This document shows, piece by piece, positions 34,701 to 44,204 of a stretch of DNA of 64,000 bases. The DNA comes from Streptomyces niveus (GTDB lineage: Bacteria > Actinomycetota > Actinomycetes > Streptomycetales > Streptomycetaceae), in contig NZ_CP018047.1 in the NCBI RefSeq assembly GCF_002009175.1, positions 1,240,001-1,304,000 on the forward strand, in the 5' to 3' direction. The notes beneath the pieces are model-generated. The model did no database searches and was not told the origin of the DNA. It saw nothing but the letters and a program-made list of their open reading frames with translations. How positions within the stretch are numbered: position 1 is the stretch's first letter; each line of letters begins with the position of its first letter. The position numbers and the translations under genes were made by a program.

Positions 34701-35526
34701 ACTGCTCCTCCACGGCGGCCGAGACGATCGTGGTGACCGCCTTGAAGGTGCGAATGCCGTCGTACATCGTCCCGGTCGTGTAGGCGACACGCCGTTCACC
34801 GCTGCCCACCACTCCGGGAACGACCGTCGCGGCCCCGGCGAGATGCTCGGCGTCGAACTCCAGCTCGATGGTGAACGGGCCGCCGTCGACCGGTTCGTAC
34901 CGTACGGCCAGCGCGGTCGCCTCCCGGGCCGCCGAGCGGATGTCGGCCGCCGTACGCGTAGGGGTGCGGCAGACCGCCGCGTACCGGGAGACGTAGTCCT
35001 TCACCGCGACCTTGCGGGCGTCGGGCGCGTACCCGTCGGCGTCCCGGCAGGTCAGGTCGTCGCCGGTGACGAGGACCACGGGGACGCCGTACTCGGCGAC
35101 GACATGGGCGTTGAGCAGCCCCTCGCTCGCCCGCGCGCCGTTCAGCCAGACACCGGTGACGGAGTTGGCGAGATACGTGTGCGCGAGGACGCCTTCCGTG
35201 CCGGCGCCCGTGTGGTAGCCGATGAAGGCGATGGCGTCGACGTCACCGTGCTGGACGCCTTCGACCATGCTCAGCGTCTTGTGCCGCCCGGTGAGCAGTT
35301 GGGCCCGGTCGTCGAGCTGTTCGAGCAGCAGGTTGCGCATGGACCAGTGCGCCTCGTTGATCAGCACGTCGTCGGCGCCGCCGTCCAGGAAGCCGAGGAC
35401 GGCGGCGTTCACATCCGAGGTGAAGAGGGTGCGGCAGCGCTCCCACTGCGGCGTCCCCGGCAGGACGTCCCCCGGCCAGGTCACACCGGTGGCGCCTTCC
35501 ATGTCGGCGCTGATCAGGATCTTCAT
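34693..35526 (-). CDS. M55 family D-aminopeptidase (DppA-like)
   Basis: A 277-residue zinc peptidase related to Bacillus DppA, which releases D-amino acids from peptides. Metal-binding segments are SADMEGATGV near the N-terminus, LINEAHWSMRN (Glu in place of the usual Asp before AH) and AFIGYHTGAG. It is the first gene of a four-peptidase series, so it points to D-amino-acid-containing, murein-derived peptides as one substrate of the unit. ATG 35526 gives the usual MKILIS start; GTG 35535 is also possible. Confidence 0.9.
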   Translation of the reverse strand: MKILISADMEGATGVTWPGDVLPGTPQWERCRTLFTSDVNAAVLGFLDGGADDVLINEAHWSMRNLLLEQLDDRAQLLTGRHKTLSMVEGVQHGDVDAIAFIGYHTGAGTEGVLAHTYLANSVTGVWLNGARASEGLLNAHVVAEYGVPVVLVTGDDLTCRDADGYAPDARKVAVKDYVSRYAAVCRTPTRTAADIRSAAREATALAVRYEPVDGGPFTIELEFDAEHLAGAATVVPGVVGSGERRVAYTTGTMYDGIRTFKAVTTIVSAAVEEQYG

Positions 35527-35741
35527 TTCGCCCACGGTACCCGCCGCCGAATTGCCGGGCCAAGGACCTTTTCACACAGGTCGCGGACCGGTCCGGGCGG
35601 TCCCGGAGGCGCTCCGCGCCGATGTGACGAGTACGGCCGGTGTCACCAGGGGCGCGCCCGCCGCCGCGGCGAACTCCAGGTCCCCGTACGCGTGGTACGA
35701 GCGGCGGGGCCGCCGACGTCACCCCGGCCCCGCGTGGCGCG

Positions 35742-36461
35742 TCAGGCAGGGCTCAGGACGAACCATCTGGCGGGCAGGTCCATCCGGGTGCCGTCGGCCA
35801 GATACTCGGTCTGGGGCAGCGTGGTGTCCCCGCTGTCGATGATCCGCAGGCCCGCCTCGCCCAGCAGCCGCGGTACTTCGTCGTCGGCGGCCCCGGCCGG
35901 TTTCAGTCCGTGGTCGAAGACCCGCCGCAGCTTCGCGGGCGGTCCGCCGGGATCCGCGGCGGCCCGCTGGAGCAGGGCCTTCGACCCCGAGGTCAGCTCC
36001 ACGACGAACGCCCTGCCGCGCTCACCGAGCAGCGTGGCGACCGACCCGGCGACGGCGGGCCGGTCCTGCGGTTCGCTCTGGTGGATGACGGCGCGCATAT
36101 AGACATGGGTGTCGCCGACCCGCTCCGACAGCGCGCGGACCGCTTCGTGGTCGACCAGGCTGAGCTGCTCGAACTCGGCCACCTTCTCGGTGTCGGCACG
36201 CCGGGCGTGCTCGATCGCCGCGTGCGAGAGGTCGACGCCGACGGCTCGGGGGAATCGGGTGGCGAGGTAGCGGGTCTGGGTGCCGTTGCCGCAGCCGAGA
36301 TCGGCCACGGGCAGCGACAGGTCGGCGTGCGGCAGAAGTATGTCGCAGTGCGGTTCGGCGGTCAGGGACGGGTCGGAGTCCCAGATCGCCTCGCCGGGCG
36401 CGTCGGAGGTCTCCCGCCAGTAGCCTTCCCATGAATCCCGGTAGCGCTCCGTAACGCCCAT
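35742..36461 (-). CDS. Class I SAM-dependent methyltransferase
   Basis: A 239-residue methyltransferase with motif I VADLGCGNGTQTRYLA, acidic loop VGVDLSHAAIEHAR and a WDSDP N-terminal segment like thiopurine-methyltransferase-type enzymes. There is no sign of a membrane or DNA-binding part. The target is unknown. It lies alone, with 215 bp between its stop and the upstream end of the peptidase series, a stretch with no gene. Confidence 0.87.
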   Translation of the reverse strand: MGVTERYRDSWEGYWRETSDAPGEAIWDSDPSLTAEPHCDILLPHADLSLPVADLGCGNGTQTRYLATRFPRAVGVDLSHAAIEHARRADTEKVAEFEQLSLVDHEAVRALSERVGDTHVYMRAVIHQSEPQDRPAVAGSVATLLGERGRAFVVELTSGSKALLQRAAADPGGPPAKLRRVFDHGLKPAGAADDEVPRLLGEAGLRIIDSGDTTLPQTEYLADGTRMDLPARWFVLSPA

Positions 36462-36515
36462 CTGTGACGACCTCCCGAACTCGGCCCCGGCAGAGGGGAA
36501 TTAATGGCGCGTCAC

Positions 36516-38969
36516 TTACGCACCACGTGCCCCCTTTCCCGCAAGAGACTGTTCGAACCACACCGTCTTGCCCTGCGCCGAACTGCTGCTCCCCCAGCCG
36601 CGGGCGAGCCGGCTCACGATCCGCAGACCCCGCCCGAACTCGTCGTCCGCCGTCGCGCCCAGCAGGCTCGCCGGGGCCGGTTCGTCGTCGGTGACCTCGC
36701 AGAGGAGGGCGTCCGTACGGACGAGCCGCAGCCCGACGTGGCGGATGCGCGCGTGCCGCACGGCGTTGGTGACCAGCTCGCCGACCATCAGCTCCGCGTT
36801 CTCCACGGCACCGGGCAGATCCCAGTCGTAGAGCTTGCCGCGCACCAGGCGCCGGGCGCGCGCCACCTCGCGCGGGTCGAGCGCGAGCTGCCACTCGGCG
36901 ACGTCACCGTCCGGTATGCCGTTCAGCCTGGCCATCAGGAGGGCCACGTCGTCCTTGCGTCCGCCCTGGGTGTTGAGCGCGCGGATGATCGTGTCGCAGG
37001 CGCGGTCCATGGAGGCGGCCGGATGCGCGGCCGACTCGCAGAGCGCCGCGAGACCGGCGCCGATGTCCTGGCCCCGCACCTCGACCAGACCGTCGGTGCA
37101 CAGCACCAGCCGGTCACCGGGACTGACCCGTACCGTCGCGGTCTCGAAGGGCACGCCGCCGACGCCGATGGGGGCGCCGGTCGGCAGGTCGAGCAGTTCG
37201 CTGCGGCCGTCGGCGGCGCGCACCAGGACGGGCGGGATGTGTCCGGCGTTGGCGATCTGCAACTCGGAGCGGATGGGGTCGTACACCGCGTACAGACAGG
37301 TCGCCAGATAGTTCTCACCCAGGCGCTGCGCCAAGTCGTCCAGATTACGGAGCAGTTGGGCGGGCGGCATCTCCATCGTCGCCATCGTCTGCACGGCCGT
37401 GCGCAACTGGCCCATCATGGCCGCCGAGTTGAGACCGTGGCCCATCACGTCACCCACCACGAGCGCGGTGCGTGAACCGGGCAGTTTGACGGAGTCGAAC
37501 CAGTCGCCGCCGATCCGGCCGAGCCGGGCGCCTGGCAGATAGCGGGTGGCGATGTCGCAGCCCGCCATGCGGGCCGCGACCTGCGGCAGCATGCTGTCCT
37601 GGAGGGTGTCGGCGACGTTCTCCTGATATGTGTACATCCGGGCGTTGTCGAGGACGAGACCGGCCCTGGCTGCCAGTTCGGCGCCGGTGGTGCGGTCCAT
37701 GTCGTCGAAGGGCTGCCTTCCCTGACGCCGCATCAGCACCATGAAACCGAGCACCACGTCGCGCGCCTTGAGCGGCACCAGCAGCATGGAGCGGTTGTTG
37801 ATGAGCGGGCGCAGGTCGCGCTTCTCGAACTGCGCGGAGATCCGGTCGCCGTCCTCCTCGCTGAGCCGGGGGATGAGGACCGGTTCGCCGGTGACCATGC
37901 ACTGGAAGAACGGGGTGTGTTCGGGGAAGGCGATGGCCTCGCCGACCGGCACGGTGTCGTCCCAGCGGCCAGGTTCGTCGTTGTGCTCGACCCAGACCCG
38001 GTGCCAGATGGTCGTGACGTCGGGGCGCCCCGTGGGGAAACCCTCACCGGCGAGGACGGCGGCGCGCAGATGGGTGCCCGCGAAGTCGGTGAAGCGGGGG
38101 ACGGCGGCGCTGGTGACCTCGCGGATGGTGCGCGCGAGATCGAGGGAGGAGCCGATCAGTCCGCTGACCTCGTTGAGGAATTCCAGCCGTTCGCGGACCG
38201 CCGCGTACTCCAGGTCGAGTGCGGGGTCGGGCGCGGGCACCGACAGGTCGGCGTGGTCTCCGTACGCGGGACGGGTGCCCGCCGCGCCGTGTGTGCGAGC
38301 CGGTCGTCCGGCCACGCGGCGCGGCACACCCCAGTCGGGGGTGACGGGGACCCGGTCGTGGTGGCTGAACTCCAGTACGGGATAACCGAGTTCGAGGACC
38401 TGGGCGACGATGCGCTCCGACTCGGCGACGCTCATGTTCGGCAGGATGTGCGGGAGTTGGCCGGCGAGTGACTGGGAGTCGGCGAATTCGGTGTGGAGCG
38501 AGAAGCTCGGCGCTATCCGGCCGCTCTCGGCGTCGCCGACGTCGCCGCGGAACTCGTCGACGTCCGCGGCGAGTACGAGATGGCGGCCGGCTCCCGGCCC
38601 GGCCAGCGGGTAGGCCCACCACAGCACGTCGAGCCGGGGACGGCCCGGTTCGGAGAGCTTCGCCCGGCCGGCGGTCGGGTAGGAGCTGCGCCCGTGCAGC
38701 TCCGGACCCAGTTCGTCATCGGCGCCGTACGTGTCGTAGGCGCCGTTGACCCGTCCTGTGCGGTCCTCGGTGAGCGCCCCCGAGACCGGCATCAGATCAC
38801 CGGCCGGCTGGCCGACCGCGGCCTCTTTGGAATGGCCGAAAAGCCGCCGTGCGCCGCTGGACCAGTGCGACACGAGGCCGTCTGCGTCCACGACGACCAC
38901 GGCAAGCGGAATCCGGCCGGCCGCGGCGCGACCGCGCCGTAACCGGAGCGGCGGAGTGCCACTGTCCAT
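36516..38969 (-). CDS. PAS-GAF-SpoIIE phosphatase with anti-sigma-type ATPase domain
   Basis: An 817-residue signalling protein. Order: PAS (residues 15-130, VVVVDADGLVSHWSSGARRLFG), a second sensor-like region, GAF (about 270-430, LLVPLKARDVVLGFMVL), PP2C/SpoIIE phosphatase (about 455-670, RIGGDWFDSVKL, VVGDVMGHGLNSA, LCTDGLVEVRG) and a C-terminal HATPase_c domain (ENAELMVGELVTNAVRHA, EFGRGLRIVSRLARGWG). It would dephosphorylate an anti-anti-sigma factor and perhaps act itself as an anti-sigma kinase. ATG 38969 follows AAGGAGCC; the frame is open far upstream but has no domain there. The 170 bp upstream hold a striking palindrome. Confidence 0.9.
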   Translation of the reverse strand: MDSGTPPLRLRRGRAAAGRIPLAVVVVDADGLVSHWSSGARRLFGHSKEAAVGQPAGDLMPVSGALTEDRTGRVNGAYDTYGADDELGPELHGRSSYPTAGRAKLSEPGRPRLDVLWWAYPLAGPGAGRHLVLAADVDEFRGDVGDAESGRIAPSFSLHTEFADSQSLAGQLPHILPNMSVAESERIVAQVLELGYPVLEFSHHDRVPVTPDWGVPRRVAGRPARTHGAAGTRPAYGDHADLSVPAPDPALDLEYAAVRERLEFLNEVSGLIGSSLDLARTIREVTSAAVPRFTDFAGTHLRAAVLAGEGFPTGRPDVTTIWHRVWVEHNDEPGRWDDTVPVGEAIAFPEHTPFFQCMVTGEPVLIPRLSEEDGDRISAQFEKRDLRPLINNRSMLLVPLKARDVVLGFMVLMRRQGRQPFDDMDRTTGAELAARAGLVLDNARMYTYQENVADTLQDSMLPQVAARMAGCDIATRYLPGARLGRIGGDWFDSVKLPGSRTALVVGDVMGHGLNSAAMMGQLRTAVQTMATMEMPPAQLLRNLDDLAQRLGENYLATCLYAVYDPIRSELQIANAGHIPPVLVRAADGRSELLDLPTGAPIGVGGVPFETATVRVSPGDRLVLCTDGLVEVRGQDIGAGLAALCESAAHPAASMDRACDTIIRALNTQGGRKDDVALLMARLNGIPDGDVAEWQLALDPREVARARRLVRGKLYDWDLPGAVENAELMVGELVTNAVRHARIRHVGLRLVRTDALLCEVTDDEPAPASLLGATADDEFGRGLRIVSRLARGWGSSSSAQGKTVWFEQSLAGKGARGA

Positions 38970-39089
38970 GGGTGGAAGGCTCCTTCCCCGCCGCCGGGAT
39001 CTGCGGCTGTGCACCCACGGTACGGCTCCGAACACGCAATGCGCCGGGCAATGAACTATTAGGTTGTGCGCCCGCGCACGCCGGAAAGT

Positions 39090-39106
39090 TGACTGAAATT
39101 CAGTCA
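39090..39106. promoter_or_regulatory. Perfect 17-bp palindrome, candidate operator
   Basis: TGACTGAAATTCAGTCA: two 8-bp arms around one base, AT-rich against its surroundings. It lies 121 bp upstream of the phosphatase gene start and 34 bp past the MFS gene stop. Its shape fits a TetR- or MarR-type operator. Confidence 0.6.
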
Positions 39107-39139
39107 GTAGCACGCCCGTTGATCCACTCGCCGGTCCGG

Positions 39140-41614
39140 TCAGTCCGCGTGGCCCAGCTGCAGGTCTCTCTCGGTGCGTCCGCCGCCCGCCATCCGCAGC
39201 ACGGTGGCGACCGGCGGGTAACCCGCGGCGATGACCGTGTACTCGCCGGACGACAGATCCACGAAGCGGAATGTCCCGTCCGCACCCGTCGTGAGGGTGT
39301 CGACCACGTTGCCCGCGGCGTCGAGCAGGGTGACGCGCGCGTCCTCGACCGGGCGGCCGCCCCCGGCCCGTACGGTGCCGCGCAGCACCGCCCCGCCGGC
39401 CAGTTCGATGTCCTGCCGGGTCTCGCGCGAGGCCTGGACACTGACGAGGAGCGCGGCGGGCCGGAAGGCGGGCGCGCTGGCCGCGAGGGTGTACTCCCCC
39501 GCCACCAACTCCGAGATCACATAGCCGCCTTCGCGCCCGCTGCGGGTGGAGGCGACCACGTCCCCGCGTACGTCGGTGAGGGTGACGGCCGCGTCGCGCA
39601 CGGGTGTGCCGTCGGCGGTCAGTACGGCTCCGGCGAGCCGGCCGGCGCCGCCGAGGACCACGTCGAGCTCGATCGGGCGCTCCCCGACGGTGACGGTGAC
39701 GGCCTGCGGCTGGTGTCCGCCCGCCGCGGCGATCATCACGTACGAACCGGCCCCCGGCACGCTCAGCGCGTACCGCCCGTCCTCGCCGCTGGCCCCGCGC
39801 CCGATCTGCGTGCCCTGCACGTCGATGAGGGTGAGCGCGGCGCGCGGGACGGTGCTGCCGTCGTGGTGCTGGACGGTGCCGCAGACGGGGACACCGGGCG
39901 TGTACGCGTGCGGGGCCGCGCCGTTCACGGAGGCGGTCGAGGCGACGGAGGCGGCCGCACCGGCGGGGGCGGTCGCTCCGGCGGAGCCGGGGGCGCGGGC
40001 GGCCGGGACGGCGGTGGACTCGGCGGCGGAGGCGTTGTGGGACACCAGCGGTTTCTCCTTGAGGAAGCAGGCGATGAGCAGGCCGAGCAGAAGCACCGGC
40101 ACGAGATAGAGGAAGATCCGCGGCATCGCGTCCGCGTACGCCTGGATGTAGCCGTCCCGCAGCTCGGGCGGCATCGCGTGCACCATCTGCGGTGTGATGG
40201 ATTCCGCGCTGGGCAGCCCGGCGCCGGACGGGATGCGCTCGACGAGCGCGTCGGTGAGCCGGTCGGCGAAGAGGGTGCCGAAGATGGCGGCGCCGACGCT
40301 GCCGCCGATCTGCCGGAAGTAGTTGTTGGCGCTGGTGGCGGTGCCGAGGTCGGAGGGCTGCACCGAGTTCTGGACAGCCAGGATCAGGACCGGCATGACC
40401 AGGCCGATGCCGATGCCGAGGACGGCCTGCCAGACGCTGTATTCGAGCCGGGAGGTGTCGGTCTCCAGCCGGGACAGCAGCCACATGCCGACGGCGGAGA
40501 CGGCGCTGCCGAGGATCGGGTAGATCCGGTAGTGGCCGGTGCGGCTGATGAGTTGGCCGGAGACGACGGAGGCGGCGACGATGCCGCCCATCATCGGCAG
40601 CATCAGCAGGCCGGACTCGGTGGCCGAGGCGCCGTCGACCATCTGGAGGAAGGTCGGCAGATAGCTGGCGGCGCCGAAGAGCGCGATGCCGACGACCGCG
40701 CCGACGAGTCCGGTGATGTTGAAGACCGAGTCGCGGAACAGCCGCAGCGGGATGATCGGTTCGGGCGCGAAGTGCTCGACGACCACGAACAGGACGGCCG
40801 TCACGACGGCGCCGGCGGCGAGGCCGAGGATCTCGCGTGAGCTCCACCCGTACTCCGTACCGCCCCAACTGGTCAGCAGGACCAGGCATGTCGAGGCGGC
40901 GGCGAGCAGCACGGCGCCCATGACATCGAGCCGTGCCTTGCCGCTGGGCTTGGGGAGTCTGAGTACGACGGTGACGACGGCGAGCGTGACGAGGCCGAAC
41001 GGCACGTTGAAGTAGAAGCACCAGCGCCAGGAGACGTGGTCGGTGAAGAAGCCGCCGAGCAGGGGTCCGGCCACCGAGGCGAGGCCGAACGCGCCGCCGA
41101 TGAGGCCCATGTAGCGGCCGCGTTCACGGGGCGGCACGATGTCGGCGATGATCGCCTGGACGCCGATCATGAGTCCGCCCGCGCCGACGCCCTGGAGGGC
41201 GCGGAAGGCGATGAGCTCGTTCATGGTGCGGGACCAGCCGGCCAGGGCCGATCCGACGACGAACACGACGATGGCGAACTGGAAGACGCCCTTGCGGCCG
41301 AAGAGGTCGCCGAGCTTGCCGTAGATCGGCAGGCCGATCGTGGAGGTCAGCAGATAGGCGGTGATCGCCCAGGGCATCCGGTCTAGGCCCTGGAGCTCCC
41401 CGACGATCTTCGGCAGGGCGGTGGCGACGATCATCTGCTCCAGCGCCGCGAGCAGCAGCGCGAGCATCAGGCCGGTGAAGACCAACCGCACGCGGCGCGG
41501 GGAGAGTTCACCGCCCGGGGTGGCGGCGCCGGTGGGAGGTGGGGGCGGTTCGGTCGCGGCCGGAGCGGGCACGGTGGCCCGCTCGTCGTCCTTCACCAGC
41601 GTGATCCCACCCAC
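39140..41614 (-). CDS. DHA2-type MFS efflux transporter fused to three carboxypeptidase-regulatory-like domains
   Basis: An 824-residue fusion. Residues 30-520 form a 14-helix drug:H+ antiporter ([27 protein letters not shown] in pieces: motif [12 protein letters not shown]; motif C region [14 protein letters not shown]). An Ala/Ser/Thr-rich linker of about 60 residues follows, then three beta-sandwich repeats from about residue 583 ([60 protein letters not shown]), each ending in a GEYT- or GSYV-like strand. By topology the repeats would be cytoplasmic unless an extra helix exists. GTG 41614 follows GGGGAG. The exported substrate is unknown. Confidence 0.9.
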   Translation of the reverse strand: MGGITLVKDDERATVPAPAATEPPPPPTGAATPGGELSPRRVRLVFTGLMLALLLAALEQMIVATALPKIVGELQGLDRMPWAITAYLLTSTIGLPIYGKLGDLFGRKGVFQFAIVVFVVGSALAGWSRTMNELIAFRALQGVGAGGLMIGVQAIIADIVPPRERGRYMGLIGGAFGLASVAGPLLGGFFTDHVSWRWCFYFNVPFGLVTLAVVTVVLRLPKPSGKARLDVMGAVLLAAASTCLVLLTSWGGTEYGWSSREILGLAAGAVVTAVLFVVVEHFAPEPIIPLRLFRDSVFNITGLVGAVVGIALFGAASYLPTFLQMVDGASATESGLLMLPMMGGIVAASVVSGQLISRTGHYRIYPILGSAVSAVGMWLLSRLETDTSRLEYSVWQAVLGIGIGLVMPVLILAVQNSVQPSDLGTATSANNYFRQIGGSVGAAIFGTLFADRLTDALVERIPSGAGLPSAESITPQMVHAMPPELRDGYIQAYADAMPRIFLYLVPVLLLGLLIACFLKEKPLVSHNASAAESTAVPAARAPGSAGATAPAGAAASVASTASVNGAAPHAYTPGVPVCGTVQHHDGSTVPRAALTLIDVQGTQIGRGASGEDGRYALSVPGAGSYVMIAAAGGHQPQAVTVTVGERPIELDVVLGGAGRLAGAVLTADGTPVRDAAVTLTDVRGDVVASTRSGREGGYVISELVAGEYTLAASAPAFRPAALLVSVQASRETRQDIELAGGAVLRGTVRAGGGRPVEDARVTLLDAAGNVVDTLTTGADGTFRFVDLSSGEYTVIAAGYPPVATVLRMAGGGRTERDLQLGHAD

Positions 41615-41883
41615 GAATTGCTCCCCTTCGTCGCGACTGCGCGGCGTAATTCTTCACATTGCGCGCAGAGCGGGAGCAAGCCGGGCGCTTCGCCGGGAAG
41701 GGGTACGGCGCACCGCGGCACGGGGTTGTGAGGAGCGGGCGGGGGCGCTCATCAGCGGCTTTCCCGCAACGCGTGGTGCGCGGGCGCACGTCACGCGTCG
41801 CGGGGGAAACCACTCGAATCAGTGATGCCGGGGGCGTGGTCCGTCGACGTTCAGGACGCCCCGGCTCAGGGGGACTTGACGGT

Positions 41884-42342
41884 TCAGGACGCCTCGGTGG
41901 CCTTCTCCGTCTCGGCCGCGAGCTTCGCGAGCAGCTCGTCGTGGATACGGGCGAGGCCCTTGGGCGCGAACGTCCGCTCGAAGAAGCCGCCGATACCGCC
42001 GGCGCCGTCCCAGACGGTGGTGACGACGGTCTTCGAACGGCCTTCGCCCGCCGGGGTGACGACCCAGGTGGTGACCATGGAGGAGTTGCGGTCCTTCTCC
42101 ACGAGCTGGCCGTCCGTGGGTTCGGTGACCTCGACGAGGCAGTCACGGACGCGCTTCTTGGTCGCCTGGAGCTTCCAGTGGACGAGGGTGCCCTCGCCGT
42201 CGCCGCCCTCGCGGACCTCGTACTCGCTGAAGTGCGCGGGCAGCACCTTCGGGCGGACGTCCTGGTAGTCCGCCAGCGCGTCGAACACCGTCTCCGCGTC
42301 CGCCGCGATGATCCGCTCCGTCGTGGCTTCGACCTGCGCCAT
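41884..42342 (-). CDS. SRPBCC family protein (polyketide cyclase/START-like)
   Basis: A 152-residue START-like helix-grip protein. It begins QVEATTERIIAADAETVFDALADY, typical of the SRPBCC superfamily, continues with VHWKLQATKKRVRDCLVEV, and ends in a long helix LARIHDELLAKLAAETEKA. It would bind a hydrophobic ligand; no catalytic role is visible. ATG 42342 is preceded by GGAGGA. It is divergent from the radical SAM gene, with 130 bp between starts. Confidence 0.87.
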   Translation of the reverse strand: MAQVEATTERIIAADAETVFDALADYQDVRPKVLPAHFSEYEVREGGDGEGTLVHWKLQATKKRVRDCLVEVTEPTDGQLVEKDRNSSMVTTWVVTPAGEGRSKTVVTTVWDGAGGIGGFFERTFAPKGLARIHDELLAKLAAETEKATEAS

Positions 42343-42427
42343 GGCTTCCTCCAGCATTCGGTTCTCCGGGCGGCCAGCCAACCATCTCCACGGGGCGCGC
42401 CCAAATCCGGGGTTGCATCGATCATGG

Positions 42428-42439
42428 GAACATGTGTTC
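42428..42439. promoter_or_regulatory. LexA (SOS) box
   Basis: GAACATGTGTTC fits the Gram-positive/actinobacterial SOS consensus GAAC-RNRY-GTTC. It directly precedes TATTCT (42440-42445), a good -10 hexamer, 33 bp upstream of the radical SAM gene start. LexA bound here would block RNA polymerase. Confidence 0.75.
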
Positions 42440-42472
42440 TATTCTGTGGTCGGTACAACTGAGGAGGCGCAA

Positions 42473-43510
42473 ATGCGCTGGGACAATCTGGCCGAGAACC
42501 CCACGTCGGCCCGCGACGCCGCGCTCTTCGGTACGGACGCGGTGACCACCAGGACCTTCGACACCCCCGAATTCCGCGGCATCACGTTCCACGAGATCCG
42601 CGCCCGTTCGATCGTGAACCGGGTGCCGGGCGCGTCGCGCATGCCGTTCGAGTGGACGGTCAATCCGTACCGGGGGTGCTCACACGCCTGCGTGTACTGC
42701 TTCGCCCGCAAGACCCACAGCTATCTGGACCTCGACACCGGCCTCGGCTTCGACTCGCAGATCGTCGTCAAGATCAACGCGCCGGCGCTGCTGCGCAGGC
42801 AGCTCGCCTCGCGCCAGTGGCAGGGCGCGCACATCGCGATGGGGACGAACGTCGACTGCTACCAGCGGGCGGAGGGCCGGTACCGGCTGATGCCGGGCAT
42901 CATCTCGGCGCTGCGCGACCGCGCGAACCCCTTCTCCATCCTGACCAAGGGCACGCTGATCCTGCGCGATCTGGAGCTGCTGCGAGAGGCGGCGCAGGTC
43001 ACGGACGTCGGCGTGTCCGTCTCCGTCGGCTTCACCGACCAGGAGCTGTGGCGCACGGTCGAGCCGGGCACGCCCTCGCCGCAGCGCCGTCTCGACGCCG
43101 TCCGCGCGCTGACGGACAGCGGCATAGGCTGCGGGGTCCTGATGGCCCCCGTCATCCCCTTCCTCGGCGACGGCGCGGACCAACTGCGGGCCACCGTGCG
43201 GGCGATAGCCGCGTCCGGGGCGACGTCGGTGACCCCGCTGGTGCTGCATCTGCGGCCGGGCGCGCGCGAGTGGTTCATGCGGTGGCTGCGGGAACACCAC
43301 GCGCACCTGGTACCGCGCTACGAGCGGCTGTACGCGGAGGGGGCGTACGCGCCGAAGTGGTACCAGCGCCGAATCACGCGCCAGGTCCACGAACTGGCGG
43401 ACGAGTTCGGGATCGGCCCGTCGGGGCTTGCGGCGCGGCGGCGCGTACCGGTCCCGGAGACGCTGGTCCCGGAGGCGGAGGCGGGGCCGACACAGCTGAC
43501 GCTGTTGTAG
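42473..43510 (+). CDS. Rv2578c-family radical SAM protein
   Basis: A 345-residue radical SAM enzyme. The cluster motif CSHACVYC (Cx3Cx2C) lies in [17 protein letters not shown] near residue 72, followed by [17 protein letters not shown] and [16 protein letters not shown], the layout of the Rv2578c group, which resembles spore photoproduct lyase. The reaction is not known. ATG 42473 follows GAGGAG at six bases. A LexA box overlaps its promoter, so it should be induced by DNA damage. The macro-domain gene follows after 22 bp. Confidence 0.9.
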   Translation: MRWDNLAENPTSARDAALFGTDAVTTRTFDTPEFRGITFHEIRARSIVNRVPGASRMPFEWTVNPYRGCSHACVYCFARKTHSYLDLDTGLGFDSQIVVKINAPALLRRQLASRQWQGAHIAMGTNVDCYQRAEGRYRLMPGIISALRDRANPFSILTKGTLILRDLELLREAAQVTDVGVSVSVGFTDQELWRTVEPGTPSPQRRLDAVRALTDSGIGCGVLMAPVIPFLGDGADQLRATVRAIAASGATSVTPLVLHLRPGAREWFMRWLREHHAHLVPRYERLYAEGAYAPKWYQRRITRQVHELADEFGIGPSGLAARRRVPVPETLVPEAEAGPTQLTLL

Positions 43511-43532
43511 TGCCGGGTGCGATCATCCGGGG

Positions 43533-44039
43533 ATGACAGTGATCGAGGTCGTACAGGGCGACATCACCCGCCAGGACACGGACGCCATCGTCAACGCGGC
43601 GAACGAGTCGCTGCGCGGCGGGGGTGGTGTGGACGGGGCGATCCACTGGGCCGCGGGCCCGCGGCTCGCCGAGGCGGGCGCGGCGATCGCGCCGTGCGCG
43701 CGGGGTGACGCGAAGGCGACACCGGGCTTCGACCTCCCGCCACCGATCCGGCACGTGATCCACACGGTGGGCCCGGTATGGAAGGGCGGCGACCGCGGAG
43801 AGCCGGAAATCCTGGCCTCCTGCTACCGGCGCTGCCTGGAGGTGGCGGACGAACTGGGCGCGAGGAGCGTGGCGTTCCCGGCGATCTCGACGGGCATCTT
43901 CGGCTTCCCGCCGGAACGGGCGGCACGTATCGCGGTGAAGACGCTGAGGTCGACGCGGACGGATGTCGAACGAATCAGCCTGATGGCCTTCGACAGCCCG
44001 ACCCACCGCGTGCTGACGGCGGCACTGGCTGCGGGCTAG
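43533..44039 (+). CDS. Macro-domain protein (O-acetyl-ADP-ribose deacetylase-like)
   Basis: A 168-residue macro domain of the MacroD/YmdB group, which removes ADP-ribose from proteins or nucleic acids or hydrolyses O-acetyl-ADP-ribose. The key loops are intact: [19 protein letters not shown] with the catalytic Asn/Asp region, and [13 protein letters not shown]. It has only a weak ribosome binding site (CCGGGG next to the ATG) and lies 22 bp after the radical SAM gene, so it probably shares its SOS-controlled transcript. Confidence 0.92.
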   Translation: MTVIEVVQGDITRQDTDAIVNAANESLRGGGGVDGAIHWAAGPRLAEAGAAIAPCARGDAKATPGFDLPPPIRHVIHTVGPVWKGGDRGEPEILASCYRRCLEVADELGARSVAFPAISTGIFGFPPERAARIAVKTLRSTRTDVERISLMAFDSPTHRVLTAALAAG

Positions 44040-44060
44040 CGGCCGCTCGGGGCCGGGGAG

Positions 44061-44157
44061 ATTGCCGGCTTGCACGCCCTGCGGGGTAGCTGCCCGCAGG
44101 GGCCGGGGAACATTGCCGGGTTGCGCGCCCTACGGGGTAGCTGCCCGCAGGGGCCGG
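44061..44157 (+). repeat. Two tandem hairpin units, 51-bp period
   Basis: Two copies about 46 bp long, beginning ATTGCCGG at 44061 and 44112. Each holds a hairpin: CCCTGCGGG / CCCGCAGGG (44077-44101, perfect 9 bp, 7-base loop) and CCCTACGGG / CCCGCAGGG (44128-44152, one mismatch). They follow the macro-domain gene and may end its transcript. Confidence 0.75.
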
Positions 44158-44204
44158 ACGGGCTCCAATTCCGCCCGCCCGCCGAGCATTTCCAGCACGC
44201 CCGG

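Noticed and set aside
38970..41021. Extension of the SpoIIE phosphatase frame upstream of 38969
   Set aside because: The frame is open but runs opposite in phase through the MFS gene; the PAS start and an AAGGAG site support 38969.
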